Shown: positions 1 to 10,445, counted from the stretch's first letter. The stretch is 64,000 nucleotides of DNA from Eriocheir sinensis (GCF_024679095.1 NW_026111622.1:124001-188000); one strand, 5' to 3'. Made by a program: numbers and translations. The notes: a model not told the origin generated them from the sequence alone.

Positions 1-929
1 TTAAATTTGTATGAAAAAAGATATACAAAATACACACAAAATAAGCTAAATTTGAATTGAAATATATATACAAAATACATAAAATAATGTAAATTTGTAT
101 CGAAATATTTTAACAAATGCTAATATAATAGCGTAAATTTGTATAAAAATATATAAACAAAATACACATTAAGTAATGTAAATACGTATAAAGAATATGT
201 AAAAAATACACATATAATCATGTAATTCTTATAAAAATAATTAAACAAAAAAACAATAAAATAATGTAAATTTGTATGAGAAAACATATACAAAATACAC
301 AAAATAACGCAAATTTCTATAAAAATATATGTACAAAAATGCACAGAAAATTAATTTGCATAAAAAAATATATACAAAACACACATTAGATAATGTAAAT
401 GAGTATAAAAATATGTATACAAAATACCTATGAAATAATCTAAATTCGTATCGAGTTAAATTAAGAAAATAACAATAAAATAATGTAATTTTGGATGAAA
501 ATATATATAGAAAACACACATAAAATAACCTAAATACAAATACAAATATACACATTTGATAATATAAAATTGAATGAAATAAATATACAAAATAAACATA
601 AAATAAAATAAGGTAAATTTGTAATAAAAGACATGTAAGAAGACACATGAAATAATCTAAATTTGTATGAAAATATATATACAAATACACCTAAAATAAC
701 CTAAATTTGTATAAAATTTGTTTCAAAATATATAAGAATCCACACCATAAAATAACGTAAATTTTATGAAAATGTATATATGAAATACACATAAAATAAT
801 TTAAATACGTAGAAAATATATATACAAAATACACATAAAATAATGTAAATTTGTATGAAAATATAAACAAATACATATGAAAAACGTAAATTTAAAAAAT
901 TTATAAATATGTATAAAAAAATATATATT
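1..929 (-). repeat. AT-rich satellite block, minus orientation
   Basis: Degenerate ~45-bp monomers read here as AATGTAAATTTGTAT followed by a TATATA core and CAAAATACACAT. About twenty monomers follow one another with small length changes. The block ends at a near-palindromic AT patch (about 916-942) where orientation flips. No gene is seen. Confidence 0.9.
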
Positions 930-2043
930 ATATATATTTTTATTGATATTTGCGTTAATTATGTGTATTTTGTATATGTTTTCTCATAGAAATTTACATT
1001 ATTTTATTGGTATTTTGTCTATTTATTTTGATACGAATTACATGATTATTTCTGTATTTTGTACATTTTTTATACGTATTTACATTATTTAATGTGTATT
1101 TTGTTTATATATTTTTATACAAATTTACGTTATTATATGTATATTTGTATAAGTGTATAAGTATTTTGAAACAAATTTACATTATTTTATGCATTTTGTA
1201 TATATATTTCAATTCAAATTTAGCTTATTTTATGTGTATTTTGTATATCTATTTATTTTAATACAAAATCAAATATTTTATGTTTTTTCGTATAAATATT
1301 TTTATAAAAAATGCGTTATTTTAGGGGTATTTTGCATCTTAATTTTCATACAAACATTATTTTATTAATATTTTCTGTATTTATTTTGATACGATTACAT
1401 TATTTTATTTGTGTTTTGTATATATATTTTTTATACATATTTACATTATTTAATGTGTTTTTTGTATATATATTTGATATTATATTTACGTTATTTTAAG
1501 TTATTTTATGTGTATTTGTTTATATATTTTGACATAAATTTACAATATTTTATGGGTATTTTGTATATATATTTCAAAAGAAATTTACCTAGTTTTTTTG
1601 TGTATATTGAATATCTATTTTCATACAAACTCAAATTATTTTTATGTATTTTTGTATACATTTCAATACAAATTTACAAATACAAATACAAATCTATTAT
1701 TTTATTGGTATTTTGTTTATTTATTTTGATACGAATTACATGATTATATGTGTATTTTGTATATATTTTTTATACGTAATTACATTAATTAATGTGTATT
1801 TGGTTTATATATTTTTATATAAAATTTACGTAATTATATGTGTATTTGTAAAAATATTTTGATACAAATTTACTTTATTTTATGTATTTTATACATATAT
1901 TTCAATTCAAATTAAGCTTACTTTGTGTGTATTTTGTGTATCTATTTTCATACAAATTTAATTACTTCTGTGTATCTTTGTATATTGTTTTATATAAATT
2001 TACCTTATTTTATGTGCATTTTCTACATTTATATTTATACAAA
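930..2043 (+). repeat. AT-rich satellite block, plus orientation
   Basis: Monomers now read TTTGTATA...TATACAAATTTAC, the reverse complement of the previous block. It contains the GCGTTATTTTAGGGGTATTTTG variant near 1312 and the ACGTTATTTTAAGTTATTTTATG double step near 1490, both of which recur elsewhere. Orientation flips again at about 2043. Confidence 0.9.
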
Positions 2044-3974
2044 TATAAAAAATACATATAAAACAATGTAAATTTCTTTCAAAATATATATACGAATACA
2101 CATAAAATAACGTAGATTTCTATAAAAATATATATACAAAATACACATAAAATGAAGTAAATAAGTATAAGAAAATGTATTCAAAATACACATAAAATAA
2201 TGTAAATTCGTATCAAAATAAATAAACTAAATGCCAATAAAAGAATGTGTACTTGTATAAATATAAATATACGAAATACACATAAAATAACGTAAAATTG
2301 TATAAAACTATATACAAAAATAAACAAAAATAATTAAATTTGTATGAAAATAGATATACAAAAGACACATAAAATAAGCTAAATTAGAATTGAAATAAAT
2401 ATAGAAAATACATAAAATAATGCAAATTTGTATCAAAATATATATTCAAATACACATATAATAACATAAATTTGTATAAAAATATATAAACAAAATACAC
2501 ATTAAATAATGTAAATACGTATAAAATATATACACCGAACATTAATAAGATAATGTAAATTTGTATCAAAATAAAGATGCAAAATTCCCATCAAATAGCG
2601 CATTTCTTATAAATATATATATACCAAAATACACATAAAATATTTTAATTTGTATTGAAATAAATATACAAAATGCACATACAATAAGGTAAACTTCTAT
2701 TGAAAGAGATATGCAAAAATACATATAAAACAATGTAAATTTGTTTCAAAATATGTATACGAATACACATAAAATAACGTAGATTTCTATAAAAATCTAT
2801 ATACAAAATGCACATAAAATTCAGTAAATACGTATAAAAAAATGTAAACAAAATACACATAAAATAATGTAAATTCGAAACAAAATAAATAAACAAAATA
2901 CCAATAAAAGAATGTGTATTTGTATAAATATAAATGTACAAAATACACATACAAATAAACATAAAATAAGGTAAATTTGTAATGAAATATTTGTACAAAA
3001 TACACATAAAATAATGTAAATTTATATGAAAATATATATACAAATACACATAAAATACCATGAATTTGTAAAAAATTATATATTCAAAATAAATATTAAA
3101 TAGTGTAAATGCGTATAAAAATATATATACAAAGTACATATAAAATAATGTAAACTCGTATCAATATAAATCAACAACATACCAATAAAATAATATATAT
3201 TTGAATGAAAATAGATTTACAAAATACACATAACATAACTAAAATTTGTATTGAAATATATACAAAAATACATAAAAATAATTTGAGTTTGCATGAAAAT
3301 AGATATTCAAAATACACATAAAACTAGGTAAATTTCTTTTGAAATATATATACAAAATACCCATAAAATATTGTAAATTTGTGTCAAAATATATAAACAA
3401 ATACACATAAAATAACTTAAAATAACGTAAATATGTATCAAAAAACATATTAAATAATGTAAATATGTATAAAAAAATATATACTAAACACAAATAAAAT
3501 AATGTAAAATCGTATCAAAATAAATACAGGAAATATTAATAAAATAATGTAAATTTGTATGAAAATTAAGATGCAAAATACCCATAAAATAACGCATTTT
3601 TAAAAAAAATATATATAAAAAAATACATAAAATATTTGATTTTTTATTAAAATAAATAGATATACAAAATACACATAAAATAATCTAATTTTGTATTTAA
3701 ATATATATAAAATATAATTAAAATAATGTAAATTTGTATCAAAATACTTATACAAATACATATATAATAACGTAAATTTGTATAAAAATATATAAACAAA
3801 ATACACATTAAATTATGTAAATACGTATAAAAAAATGTACAAAATACACAAATAATCATGTAATTCGTATCAAAATAAATAGACAAAATACCAATAAAAT
3901 AATGTAAATTTCTATGAGAAAACATATACAAAATACACATAAATAACGCAAATATCAATAAAAATATATATAAT
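2044..3974 (-). repeat. AT-rich satellite block containing a diverged copy of the 3.69-kb unit boundary
   Basis: The stretch from about 2575 to 3974 follows the same monomer order as 13440-14848. It includes the ACATAAC-ATAACTAAAA sequence at 3228-3243 that is the transposon target site elsewhere. It differs from the later copies at many positions, so it looks like an older relative of the tandem units rather than part of their recent amplification. Confidence 0.8.
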
Positions 3975-4026
3975 ATAATATATTTTTATACATATTTAAA
4001 ATATTTAATGTATATTTTGTATAAAT
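3975..4026 (+). repeat. Very short plus-orientation satellite fragment
   Basis: A single monomer in plus orientation (TTTTTATACATATTTAAAAT, then ATGTATATTTTGTAT) lies between two minus blocks. It starts in the palindromic AT centre shared with 11152, 14848 and 18540, where the plus block continues for about 2.2 kb or more. Here almost all of it is missing. Confidence 0.6.
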
Positions 4027-4749
4027 ATACATAAAAAAATATACACAGAATATTAATAAAATAATGTAAATTTGTATGAAAATTAAGATGCAAAATACCT
4101 ATTAAATAACGCATTTCTTATAAAATTATTGATACCAAAATACACATAAAATATTTGAATTTGTATTAAAATAAATATACAAAATGCACATACAATAAGG
4201 TAAATTTGTTTTGAAATAGATATGCAAAATACATATAAAATAATGAAAATTTGTTGCAAAATATATATACGAATACACATAAAATAACGTAGATTTCTAT
4301 AAAAATACATATACAAAATACACATAAAATTAAGTAAATACGTATAAAAAAAATGTATACAAAATACACATAAAATATTGTAAATTCGTATAAATGTAAA
4401 TAAACAATATACCAATAAAAGAATGTTTATTTGTATAAATATAAATATACAAAATGCACATAAAATAACGTAAATTTATATAAAACTATATACATAAAAT
4501 AACGCAAATTTCTATAAAATATATGTACAAAATGAAGAAAAATAAATTTGCAAAAATATATATACAAAACACACATTAGATAATGTAAATGAGTATAAAA
4601 ATATGTATAGAAAATACCTATGAAATAATCGAAATTGTATCGAGTTAAATTAAGAAAATACCAATAAAATAATGTAATTTTGGATGAAAACATATATACA
4701 AAATACACATAAAATAACCTAAATACAAATACAAATATACACATAAAAT
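4027..4749 (-). repeat. AT-rich satellite block, minus orientation
   Basis: Ordered monomer variants include the AACGCATTTCTTATAAAATTATTGATACC step near 4111, split here by its own spacing, and the TCGAGTTAAATTAAG step near 4638. The block ends at a junction (TATACACATAAAATATTG next to TATTTTGTATATAC) that is repeated at 6720. Confidence 0.85.
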
Positions 4750-5525
4750 ATTGTATTTTGTATATACATTTCAATTTAAATTTAGCTTATTTTATCTGTA
4801 TTTTTTATATCTATTTTCATACGAATTTAATTACTTTTGTGTATTTTTGTTTAGTTTTATACAAATTTACGTTATTTTACGTGTATTTTGTATATTTATA
4901 TTTAAACAAATACACATTCTTTTATTGGTATTTTGCTCATTAATTTTGATACGAATTTACATTATTTTATGTGTATTTTGTATACATTTTGTTATACGTA
5001 TTTGCTTCATTTTATGTGTATTTTGTATATATATTTTTATACAAATCTACGTTATTTTATGTGTATTAGTATATATATTTTGAAACAAATTTACATTGTT
5101 TTATATGTATTTTGCATATCTATTTCAATAAAGATTTACCTTATTGTATGTGTATTTTGTATATTTATTTTAATACAAATTAATTTTTTCATGTGTATTT
5201 TCGTATATATATTTTTATAAAAAATGCGTTATTTAATGGGTATTTTGCATCTTTATTTTCATACAAATTTACATTGTTTTATTAATATTCTGTGTATTTA
5301 TTTTGATACGATTTTACATTATTCTATTTGTGATTTGTATATATTTTTTTATACATATTTACATTATTTAATGTGTATTTTGTATATTTTAAAACAAATG
5401 TACGTTATTTTATGCGCATCTGTTAAAATATTTTGATACAAATTTATATTATTTTATGTATTTTGTATATATATTTCAATACAAATTTAGTTTATTTTAT
5501 GTATGTTTTGTATATCTATTTTCAT
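4750..5525 (+). repeat. AT-rich satellite block, plus orientation
   Basis: Monomer variants run in the commonest order of the window: ACACATTCTTTTATTGG, TACTTCATTTTATG, TCTACGTTATTTTATG, TACATTGTTTTATATG, TACCTTATTGTATG, then ATGCGTTATTTAATGGG. The block ends at the TATTTTCATT|CGTATCAAAA junction, also found at 7308, 21377 and 57096, and inverted at 38536. Confidence 0.85.
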
Positions 5526-6720
5526 TCGTATCAAAATAAATAAACAAAATAGCAATAAAATAATGTAAATTTGTATGAGAAAACATATACAAATACACAT
5601 AAATTAACGCAAATTTCTAAAAAAATATATGTACAAAAATGTACATAAAACAAAGGAAATTTGCATAAAAATATATATACAAAACACACATTAAATAATG
5701 TAAATGCGTACATAAAATAACCTAAATTTGTATAAAACTATATACAAAAATACACAAAAATATTTAAAATTTGTATGAAAAGAAATATACAAAATACACA
5801 TAAAATTAAGTAAATTTGTATTGAAATACATATACAAAATACACATAAAATAATGTAAATTTGAAAGAAAATATATAAACAAATACACATATAATAACGT
5901 AAATTTGTATGAAATATATGTACAAAATACACATTAAATAATGTAAATGTGTATAAAAAAATATATACAAAACACAAATAGAATAATGTAAAATCGTATG
6001 AAAATATATACACAGAATATTAATAAAATAATGCAAACTTGTATGAAAATTAAGATGCAAAATACCTATAAAATAACGCATTTTTTATAAAATTATTGAT
6101 ACCAAAATACACAAAATATTTGAATTTGTATTAAAATAAATTTACAAAATGCACATACAATAAGGTAGATTTGTATTGAAATAGATATGCAAAATACATA
6201 TAAAATAATGTAAATTTGTTTCAAAATATATATGCGAATTCACATAAAATAACGAAGATTTCTATAAAAATACATATACAAAATACACATAAAATTAAGT
6301 AAATACGTATAAAAAAATGTATACAAAATACACATAAAATAATGTAAATTCGTTGAAATGTAAATAAAAAATATTCCAATAAAAGAATTTGTATTTGTAT
6401 AATTATAAATATACAAAATGCACATAAAATAACGTAAATTTATATAAAACTATATACATAAAATAACGCAAATTTCTATAAAAGTATATGTACAAAAATG
6501 AACATGAAATAAATTTGCATAAAAATATATATACAAAACACACATTAGATAATGTAAATGAGTATAAAAACATGTATAGAAAATACCTATGAAATAATCT
6601 AAATTCTTATCGAATTAAATTAAGAAAATACCAATAAAATAATGTAATTTTGGATGAAAATATATATACAAAATACACATAAAATAACCTAAATACAAAG
6701 ACAAATATACACATAAAATA
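5526..6720 (-). repeat. AT-rich satellite block, minus orientation
   Basis: About 26 monomers. From about 6060 onward the order matches 4090-4749, and the end junction at 6720 equals the one at 4749. This makes 4090-5580 and 6060-7360 diverged direct copies of one segment. Confidence 0.85.
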
Positions 6721-7307
6721 TTGTATTTTGTATATACATTTTAATTAAAATTTTGCTTATTTTATCTGTATTTTGTATATCTATTTTCATACGAATTTAA
6801 TTACTTCTGTGTATTTTTGTATATATTTTTATACAAATTTACGTTATTTTATGTGTATTTTGTATATTTATATTTATACAAATACACATTCTTTTATTAG
6901 TATTTTGTTTATTTATTTTGATGAATTTACATTATTATGTGTATTTGTATATTCTTATACGTATTTACTTCATTTTATGTATTTTATGTGTATTTTGGTA
7001 TATATATTTTATAAAAATGCGTTATTTAATGGGTATTTTTACCTTATATTTTCATACAAATTTACATTGTTTTATTAATATTCTGTGTATTTATTTTGAT
7101 ATTTTTACATTATTCTATTTGTGTTTTGTATATTTTTTAAACATTTAAATTATTTAATGTGTATTTTGTATATTTAAAACAATTTACGTTATTTTATGCA
7201 TCTGTTAAAATATTTTGATACAAATTTACATTATTTATATATTTTGTATATATATTTCAATACAAATTTATTTTATTTTATGTATATTTTGTATATCTAT
7301 TTTCATT
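6721..7307 (+). repeat. AT-rich satellite block, plus orientation
   Basis: Shorter counterpart of 4750-5525 with several partial monomer deletions, for example TTTATTTTGATGAATTTAC near 6912 where the related copies read GATACGAATTTAC. It ends at the recurrent TATTTTCATT|CGTATCAAAA junction. Confidence 0.85.
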
Positions 7308-8289
7308 CGTATCAAAATAAATAAACAAAATAGCAATAAAATAATGTAAATTTGTATGAGAAAACATATACAAATACACATAAAATAAGGCAAATTTCTA
7401 AAAAATATATGTAAAAATGCACATAAATAAAGTAAATTTGCATATAAATATATATGCAAAACATACATTAAATAATGTAAAAGCGTACATAAAATAACCT
7501 AAATTTGTATAAAACTATATACAAAATACACAAAATATATAGACAAAAAACAAATAGAATAATGTAAAATTTTATCAAAATAAATACACCGAATATTAAT
7601 AAAATAATGTAAATTTGTATGAAAATAAAGATGTAAAATTCTAATCAAATAGCTCATTTCTTATAAAAATATATATACCAAAATACACATAAAATATTTA
7701 AATTTGTATTGAAATAAATATACAAAATGCACATACAATAAGGTAAACTTGTATTAAAAGAGATATGCAAAAATACATATAAAACAATGTAAATTTGTTT
7801 CAAAATATATATACGAATACACATAAAATAACGTAGATTTCTATAAAAATATATATTCAAAATACACATAAAATTAAGTAAATACGTATAAAAAAATGTA
7901 AACAAAATACACATAAAATAATGTAAATTCGAAACAAAATAAATAAACAAAATACAAATAAAAGAATGTGTATTTGTATAAATATAAATGTTCAAAATAC
8001 ACATACAAATAAACATAAAATAAGGTAAATCTGTAATGAAATATTTGTACAAAATACACATAAAATAATGTAAATTTATATGAAAATTTATATACAAATA
8101 CACATAAAATACCATGAATTTGTATAAAATTATATATTCAAAATAAATATTAAATAATGTAAATGCGTATAAAAAATATATATACAAAGTACATATAAAA
8201 TAATGTAGACTCGTATCAATATAAATCAACAAAATACCAATAAAATAATATATATATGAATGAAAATAGATTTTCAAAATACACCTAAC
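7308..8289 (-). repeat. Minus-orientation satellite; 7483-8289 is the truncated first copy of the 3.69-kb unit
   Basis: From about 7483 to 8289 the sequence follows 13330-14140 and 17020-17832 almost base for base. Upstream of 7483 it does not, so only about 0.8 kb of this unit is present. The last seven bases, ACCTAAC, are the left copy of the transposon target duplication. The intact units read ACATAAC at this place. Confidence 0.85.
8283..8289. repeat. Left target-site duplication of the transposon
   Basis: ACCTAAC here pairs with ACATAAC at 10439-10445 (one mismatch). The uninterrupted paralogous sites at 14134-14140, 17826-17832 and 3228-3234 carry a single ACATAAC, which fixes the duplication at 7 bp. 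Confidence 0.75.
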
Positions 8290-8318
8290 CATAGACTTCA
8301 CAATCTCTTGACGGGAAA
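8290..8318 (+). repeat. Left terminal inverted repeat
   Basis: Compared with the reverse complement of 10410-10438, positions 1-5 (CATAG), 7-14 (CTTCACAA) and 19-29 (TTGACGGGAAA) are identical. Position 6 differs (A versus C), and positions 15-18 are TCTC versus CTAG. The conserved blocks flank a diverged four-base spacer. Confidence 0.85.
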
Positions 8319-8326
8319 CGGGGCGC

Positions 8327-8351
8327 GGGGCCGATTCGCAGGGGGCCGATT
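8327..8351 (+). promoter_or_regulatory. Two subterminal GGGGCCGATT motifs, possible transposase-binding sites
   Basis: GGGGCCGATT occurs at 8327-8336 and again at 8342-8351, 15 bp apart. The same motif occurs once in inverted orientation at 10367-10376 near the other end. Subterminal repeats in mirrored positions are typical transposase-binding sites, but the role here is inferred only. Confidence 0.45.
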
Positions 8352-8913
8352 TTCAAAAATTTAAAATTTAAATATTTTCAAAACCAAAGCAGCTAGCGAC
8401 CTGAAACTAAAACAGGCACCTCCCTTAGGCATATATGAGTCTCCATGAGCAGCGGTATCAAAAAATTCAAAGTCGTTCCCTAATAAAATCCCGATTAATT
8501 GTTTTTTATATAAGTATAACAAAACTTAAAAAGGCTATAAAATCCTCAGATTTTACGCTAGATGCACAAACATCACCAAATGCAGAGATAATCACTTATA
8601 TTTTCAGAATCAATAGCAATATTTAGCATATCTTATAAGTTTTTGCCCGAAATAGCTACTTATTTTTTTTTATTTAGTGCAATTTTTTACGTAAGTTTTT
8701 AACATCTAATAAATCACTTAATTTTCACATTAGAAACTTAATACTTGAGGAAAGCATGCAGAAACATCTTAATTTTACTCAACAAAAGCAAAATATTCAT
8801 TTTCTATATACAATCACAACTTATTTTGGTTGAATTCCGATGTCACTATTGCCGCAGCACGTCTTGCCGGCTATCTGGCCCTCGTCCCTGAACAATCACT
8901 TTAGCCTTTTGGC
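8352..8913. other. AT-rich 3' flank of the transposase reading frame inside the element
   Basis: About 560 bp of mostly AT-rich sequence between the stop codon and the left terminus. A 63-codon open frame on the plus strand (8435-8626) has no recognisable motif and is probably chance. A TTTTTACGTAAGTTTTT patch near 8683 resembles TTTTACGTAAA near 10128 on the other side of the element. No gene is supported. Confidence 0.6.
8669..8674 (-). terminator. Candidate polyadenylation signal AATAAA (minus strand)
   Basis: This is the first AATAAA on the minus strand after the stop codon at 8914, about 240 bp downstream. Its position fits a transcript ending inside the left part of the element. The sequence here is AT-rich, so a chance match is quite possible. 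Confidence 0.3.
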
Positions 8914-9702
8914 CTATGACTTGTGGGCCCCGGTCAGTTTCCTGGACTTGTACACGTCCCTGTTCCTCGCCGTCTCCTTCCTGCCCTCCTCGATACTGCT
9001 CCTCTTCCTGCCGGTCGGCTGCTTCAAGGCCTTGTTCTTCCTCGCTTCTGAGGTCACGTCCTTGGAGAAATTAGCACCGAAACAGTTGAAGAGGGCCAGG
9101 TTGTGCCCCTCCTGGCACCTGTACCCCTGCAAGGTCGGGTCTGAGGCCGCCAGGAACTCCAGGAGGTGCCTGAACCCGTCCCTGTGGCGCATGGCAAGGG
9201 AGAGGAACCTCAACCTGCGCTCCTTCTTGTCCTCCCTGCACATCAGGGAGTCCCACAGCGACATCCCGAAGGACGCCATGTGGGCCATTGGGAGAGATGG
9301 CCGCTTCAGGACCGCCCGGCCCGTCTCCAGCTCTCCCCTGTCGACCAGCTCGACCAGGGCGTCGAACATCACAGAGGGCGGGTCGCCCCTCTCGAGCTCC
9401 ACGGTAATCTTCATCTCCTCCTGCTGGGCAAGCTCCTGCTTGCAGCACTCGGCCACAGAGGAGTTGGCCTGGACCTTCCTGGCCAGGTAGCCGGCGTAGT
9501 TGCCGACCGCGGCGAGGAGCAACTCGTCCGTCGGCGGGTCCGGCTGGTCGTCGGCCAGCTCCCTGGCAAGCTGGGCCAAGATCACCTCGTCGTCCTCCTT
9601 CTCCTCTGCCTTGGCCCGGTCCAGGTCGGCCTGCACGTCCCCGGGGAAGAACCCGACGAGCTTCAGCAAATGCAGGCGCTGGGCCAACCTGTTGCTCACC
9701 AT
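8914..9702 (-). CDS. C-terminal part of a P-element/THAP9-like transposase (relic or 3' exon)
   Basis: The frame encodes 262 residues from the ATG at 9702 to a TAG at 8914. It stays open upstream to an in-frame TGA at 9748-9750, so the first 36 bases before the ATG may also be coding or may be intron end. Visible features: an acidic stretch at residues 28-60; an AGYLARK motif at 70-76 followed by paired cysteines at 86-87; LVDRGEL at 119-125; C196-x3-H200; and a basic tail at about 214-258 containing GRKR. A GYxARK element followed by cysteines, then an RG-L segment and a late C..GH pair, is the pattern I associate with the C-terminal region of P-type transposases; this is recognition by eye. 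The family's usual protein is about three times longer. The RNase-H-like core, GTP-binding insertion and THAP finger are absent. GC content is far above the surrounding satellite. Four overlapping frames are also open here but have poorer composition. Whether the protein is made is unknown. Confidence 0.5.
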   Translation of the reverse strand: MVSNRLAQRLHLLKLVGFFPGDVQADLDRAKAEEKEDDEVILAQLARELADDQPDPPTDELLLAAVGNYAGYLARKVQANSSVAECCKQELAQQEEMKITVELERGDPPSVMFDALVELVDRGELETGRAVLKRPSLPMAHMASFGMSLWDSLMCREDKKERRLRFLSLAMRHRDGFRHLLEFLAASDPTLQGYRCQEGHNLALFNCFGANFSKDVTSEARKNKALKQPTGRKRSSIEEGRKETARNRDVYKSRKLTGAHKS

Positions 9703-9708
9703 GAAGTT

Positions 9709-9781
9709 CTGCACTGAACACACCACTGCACTGCACACAACACTGAGTCACTGCACTGATGGCGTAGTACGGCTCCTCCAC
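9709..9781 (-). other. Repeated CAGTG stretch with a candidate 3' splice site upstream of the transposase frame
   Basis: On the minus strand this segment repeats CAGTG or close variants about six times and ends TGTTCAGTGCAG directly before AACTTCATGG. That could be an intron end with the exon starting at about 9708. A second frame starting ATGGAGGAGCCG at 9781 reads through the same segment but is out of phase with the transposase frame. The choice between a splice acceptor and an ancient frameshift cannot be made from sequence alone. Confidence 0.3.
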
Positions 9782-10366
9782 AGTTTACTCCACGGGGTCG
9801 CGGCGTCCTCATATCTTGTGTCTCCTCCGTCACTTCCACTCGATCCACTGCCTTCTGTGTCTTCTTGTATCGTCCTCTGGATCCTTGCAGTTGTGGGGAA
9901 GGGTACAGAGACGATGAATAACTGTAGGTCCTTTACTTGGAGAGTAAACAGAGGCAGGACAGCGATAATCCTTTACAGAGGGGAAGTGCCCAGCTGACTA
10001 CGTGCCTAAGGCGAGTTAGGCGACGCGGGAACTGAGCTGAGTTGCCATGTAGGCACTAACTAAACGTACATTTCTTGTTTCCTAATACGTAAAACTGTGG
10101 ACTTCACTATCCTACAGTTATCATTCATTTTACGTAAAGATTTCAACCTAAAGATACGCAAATTTGCCATTTTTTACACAACGTTTTCAAAGTGCACGCA
10201 TGGTGCTATTTTATATAAGTTACCTTGAATCCTCGACCAAATCACTCTAGAGACACTCCTGCCTGCTTGTATGCACTAAAACTTGAAGATTTCGTCCTGT
10301 TTCCACTTAAATTCGGAGTAAGAACGCAGAGTGTGTTTGAGTTGTCGCAGTGAAAGTCGCCTTAAC
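9782..10366 (-). other. 5' region of the element: possible leader or remnant exon, no domain recognised
   Basis: On the minus strand about 9782-9900 stays open in two frames with plausible composition, one rich in Gly, Ser, Asp and Glu and one in Arg and Lys, so remnant exon sequence is possible. A CCAAGTAAAGG near 9935 could be a weak splice donor. No THAP-type C-x-C signature or catalytic motif is visible. At 10098-10112 the plus strand reads TGGACTTCACTATCC, similar to the left terminal repeat (TAGACTTCACAATCT). Confidence 0.35.
10209..10217 (-). promoter_or_regulatory. Candidate TATA box for the transposase transcript
   Basis: The minus strand reads TATATAAAA inside the element, about 230 bp from the right terminus and 510 bp upstream of the ATG at 9702. 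It points toward the coding region. The flanking sequence is only moderately AT-rich, so the match stands out a little, but there is no independent support. Confidence 0.3.
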
Positions 10367-10376
10367 AATCGGCCCC
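10367..10376 (-). promoter_or_regulatory. Right subterminal GGGGCCGATT motif
   Basis: AATCGGCCCC on the plus strand is the inverse of the two left-end motifs. It lies 62 bp from the right terminus, compared with 37 and 52 bp on the left. The asymmetric copy number (two left, one right) resembles the unequal ends of many cut-and-paste elements. Confidence 0.45.
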
Positions 10377-10409
10377 TTACGCGAAGCCAGCGCGCCAAGA
10401 CTGAAGAGA

Positions 10410-10438
10410 TTTCCCGTCAACTAGTTGTGAAGGCTATG
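10410..10438 (-). repeat. Right terminal inverted repeat
   Basis: Read on the minus strand it begins CATAGCCTTCACAA and continues CTAG then TTGACGGGAAA. It pairs with 8290-8318. Confidence 0.85.
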
Positions 10439-10445
10439 ACATAAC
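10439..10445. repeat. Right target-site duplication of the transposon
   Basis: ACATAAC, identical to the uninterrupted sites in other units. The left copy carries one substitution. Confidence 0.75.

Larger units (their letters stand above)
8290..10438 (-). mobile_element. 2149-bp DNA transposon, probably P-element superfamily, truncated
   Basis: This is the only non-satellite sequence in the window, and its centre is strikingly GC-rich. Both ends begin CATAG and form inverted repeats matching at 24 of 29 positions. A 7-bp direct repeat flanks it, and empty sites without the element exist in the neighbouring satellite units. Ends starting CA and a target duplication of 7-8 bp fit the P superfamily (established knowledge). 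The one sensible coding region resembles the C-terminal part of a P/THAP9-type transposase (inference from motifs, no search run). Full transposases of that family are several hundred residues and begin with a zinc-binding THAP domain. Neither that domain nor the catalytic core is visible, so this copy is probably non-autonomous. Coding sense runs from the right end toward the left end. hAT is less likely because its ends start CAG and its duplication is 8 bp. Confidence 0.75.

Noticed and set aside
241..8301. Long minus-strand open frames such as 2645-3139 and 7654-8301
   Set aside because: They translate to F/Y/I/C/L-rich repeats following the satellite monomer. Different frames of the same stretch are open, and no domain or start context is visible.
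8435..8626. 63-codon plus-strand frame near the left end of the transposon
   Set aside because: Short, without motif, on the strand opposite the transposase frame, in AT-rich sequence where chance frames are common.
9071..9781. Minus-strand 236-codon frame overlapping the transposase frame
   Set aside because: Very rich in G, R, A and P, as expected for an out-of-phase frame in GC-rich coding DNA. Only its first ~25 codons (9709-9781) could be real.
8840..9997. Plus-strand open frames 8840-9490, 9166-9717 and 9500-9997 in the transposon
   Set aside because: Antisense shadows of the GC-rich transposase frame. They have skewed composition (runs of S, P, L) and no recognisable motif, and the minus-strand frame gives a much more protein-like sequence.
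9782..10366. THAP zinc finger upstream of the transposase frame
   Set aside because: I looked on the minus strand for the C-x2-4-C...C-x2-H pattern with nearby W and P and found none.
8290..10438. hAT, Tc1/mariner or piggyBac identity for the element
   Set aside because: The 7-bp duplication and ends starting CATAG do not fit TA (mariner) or TTAA (piggyBac) targets. hAT ends begin CAG with 8-bp duplications, and its C-terminal dimerisation motif is not visible.
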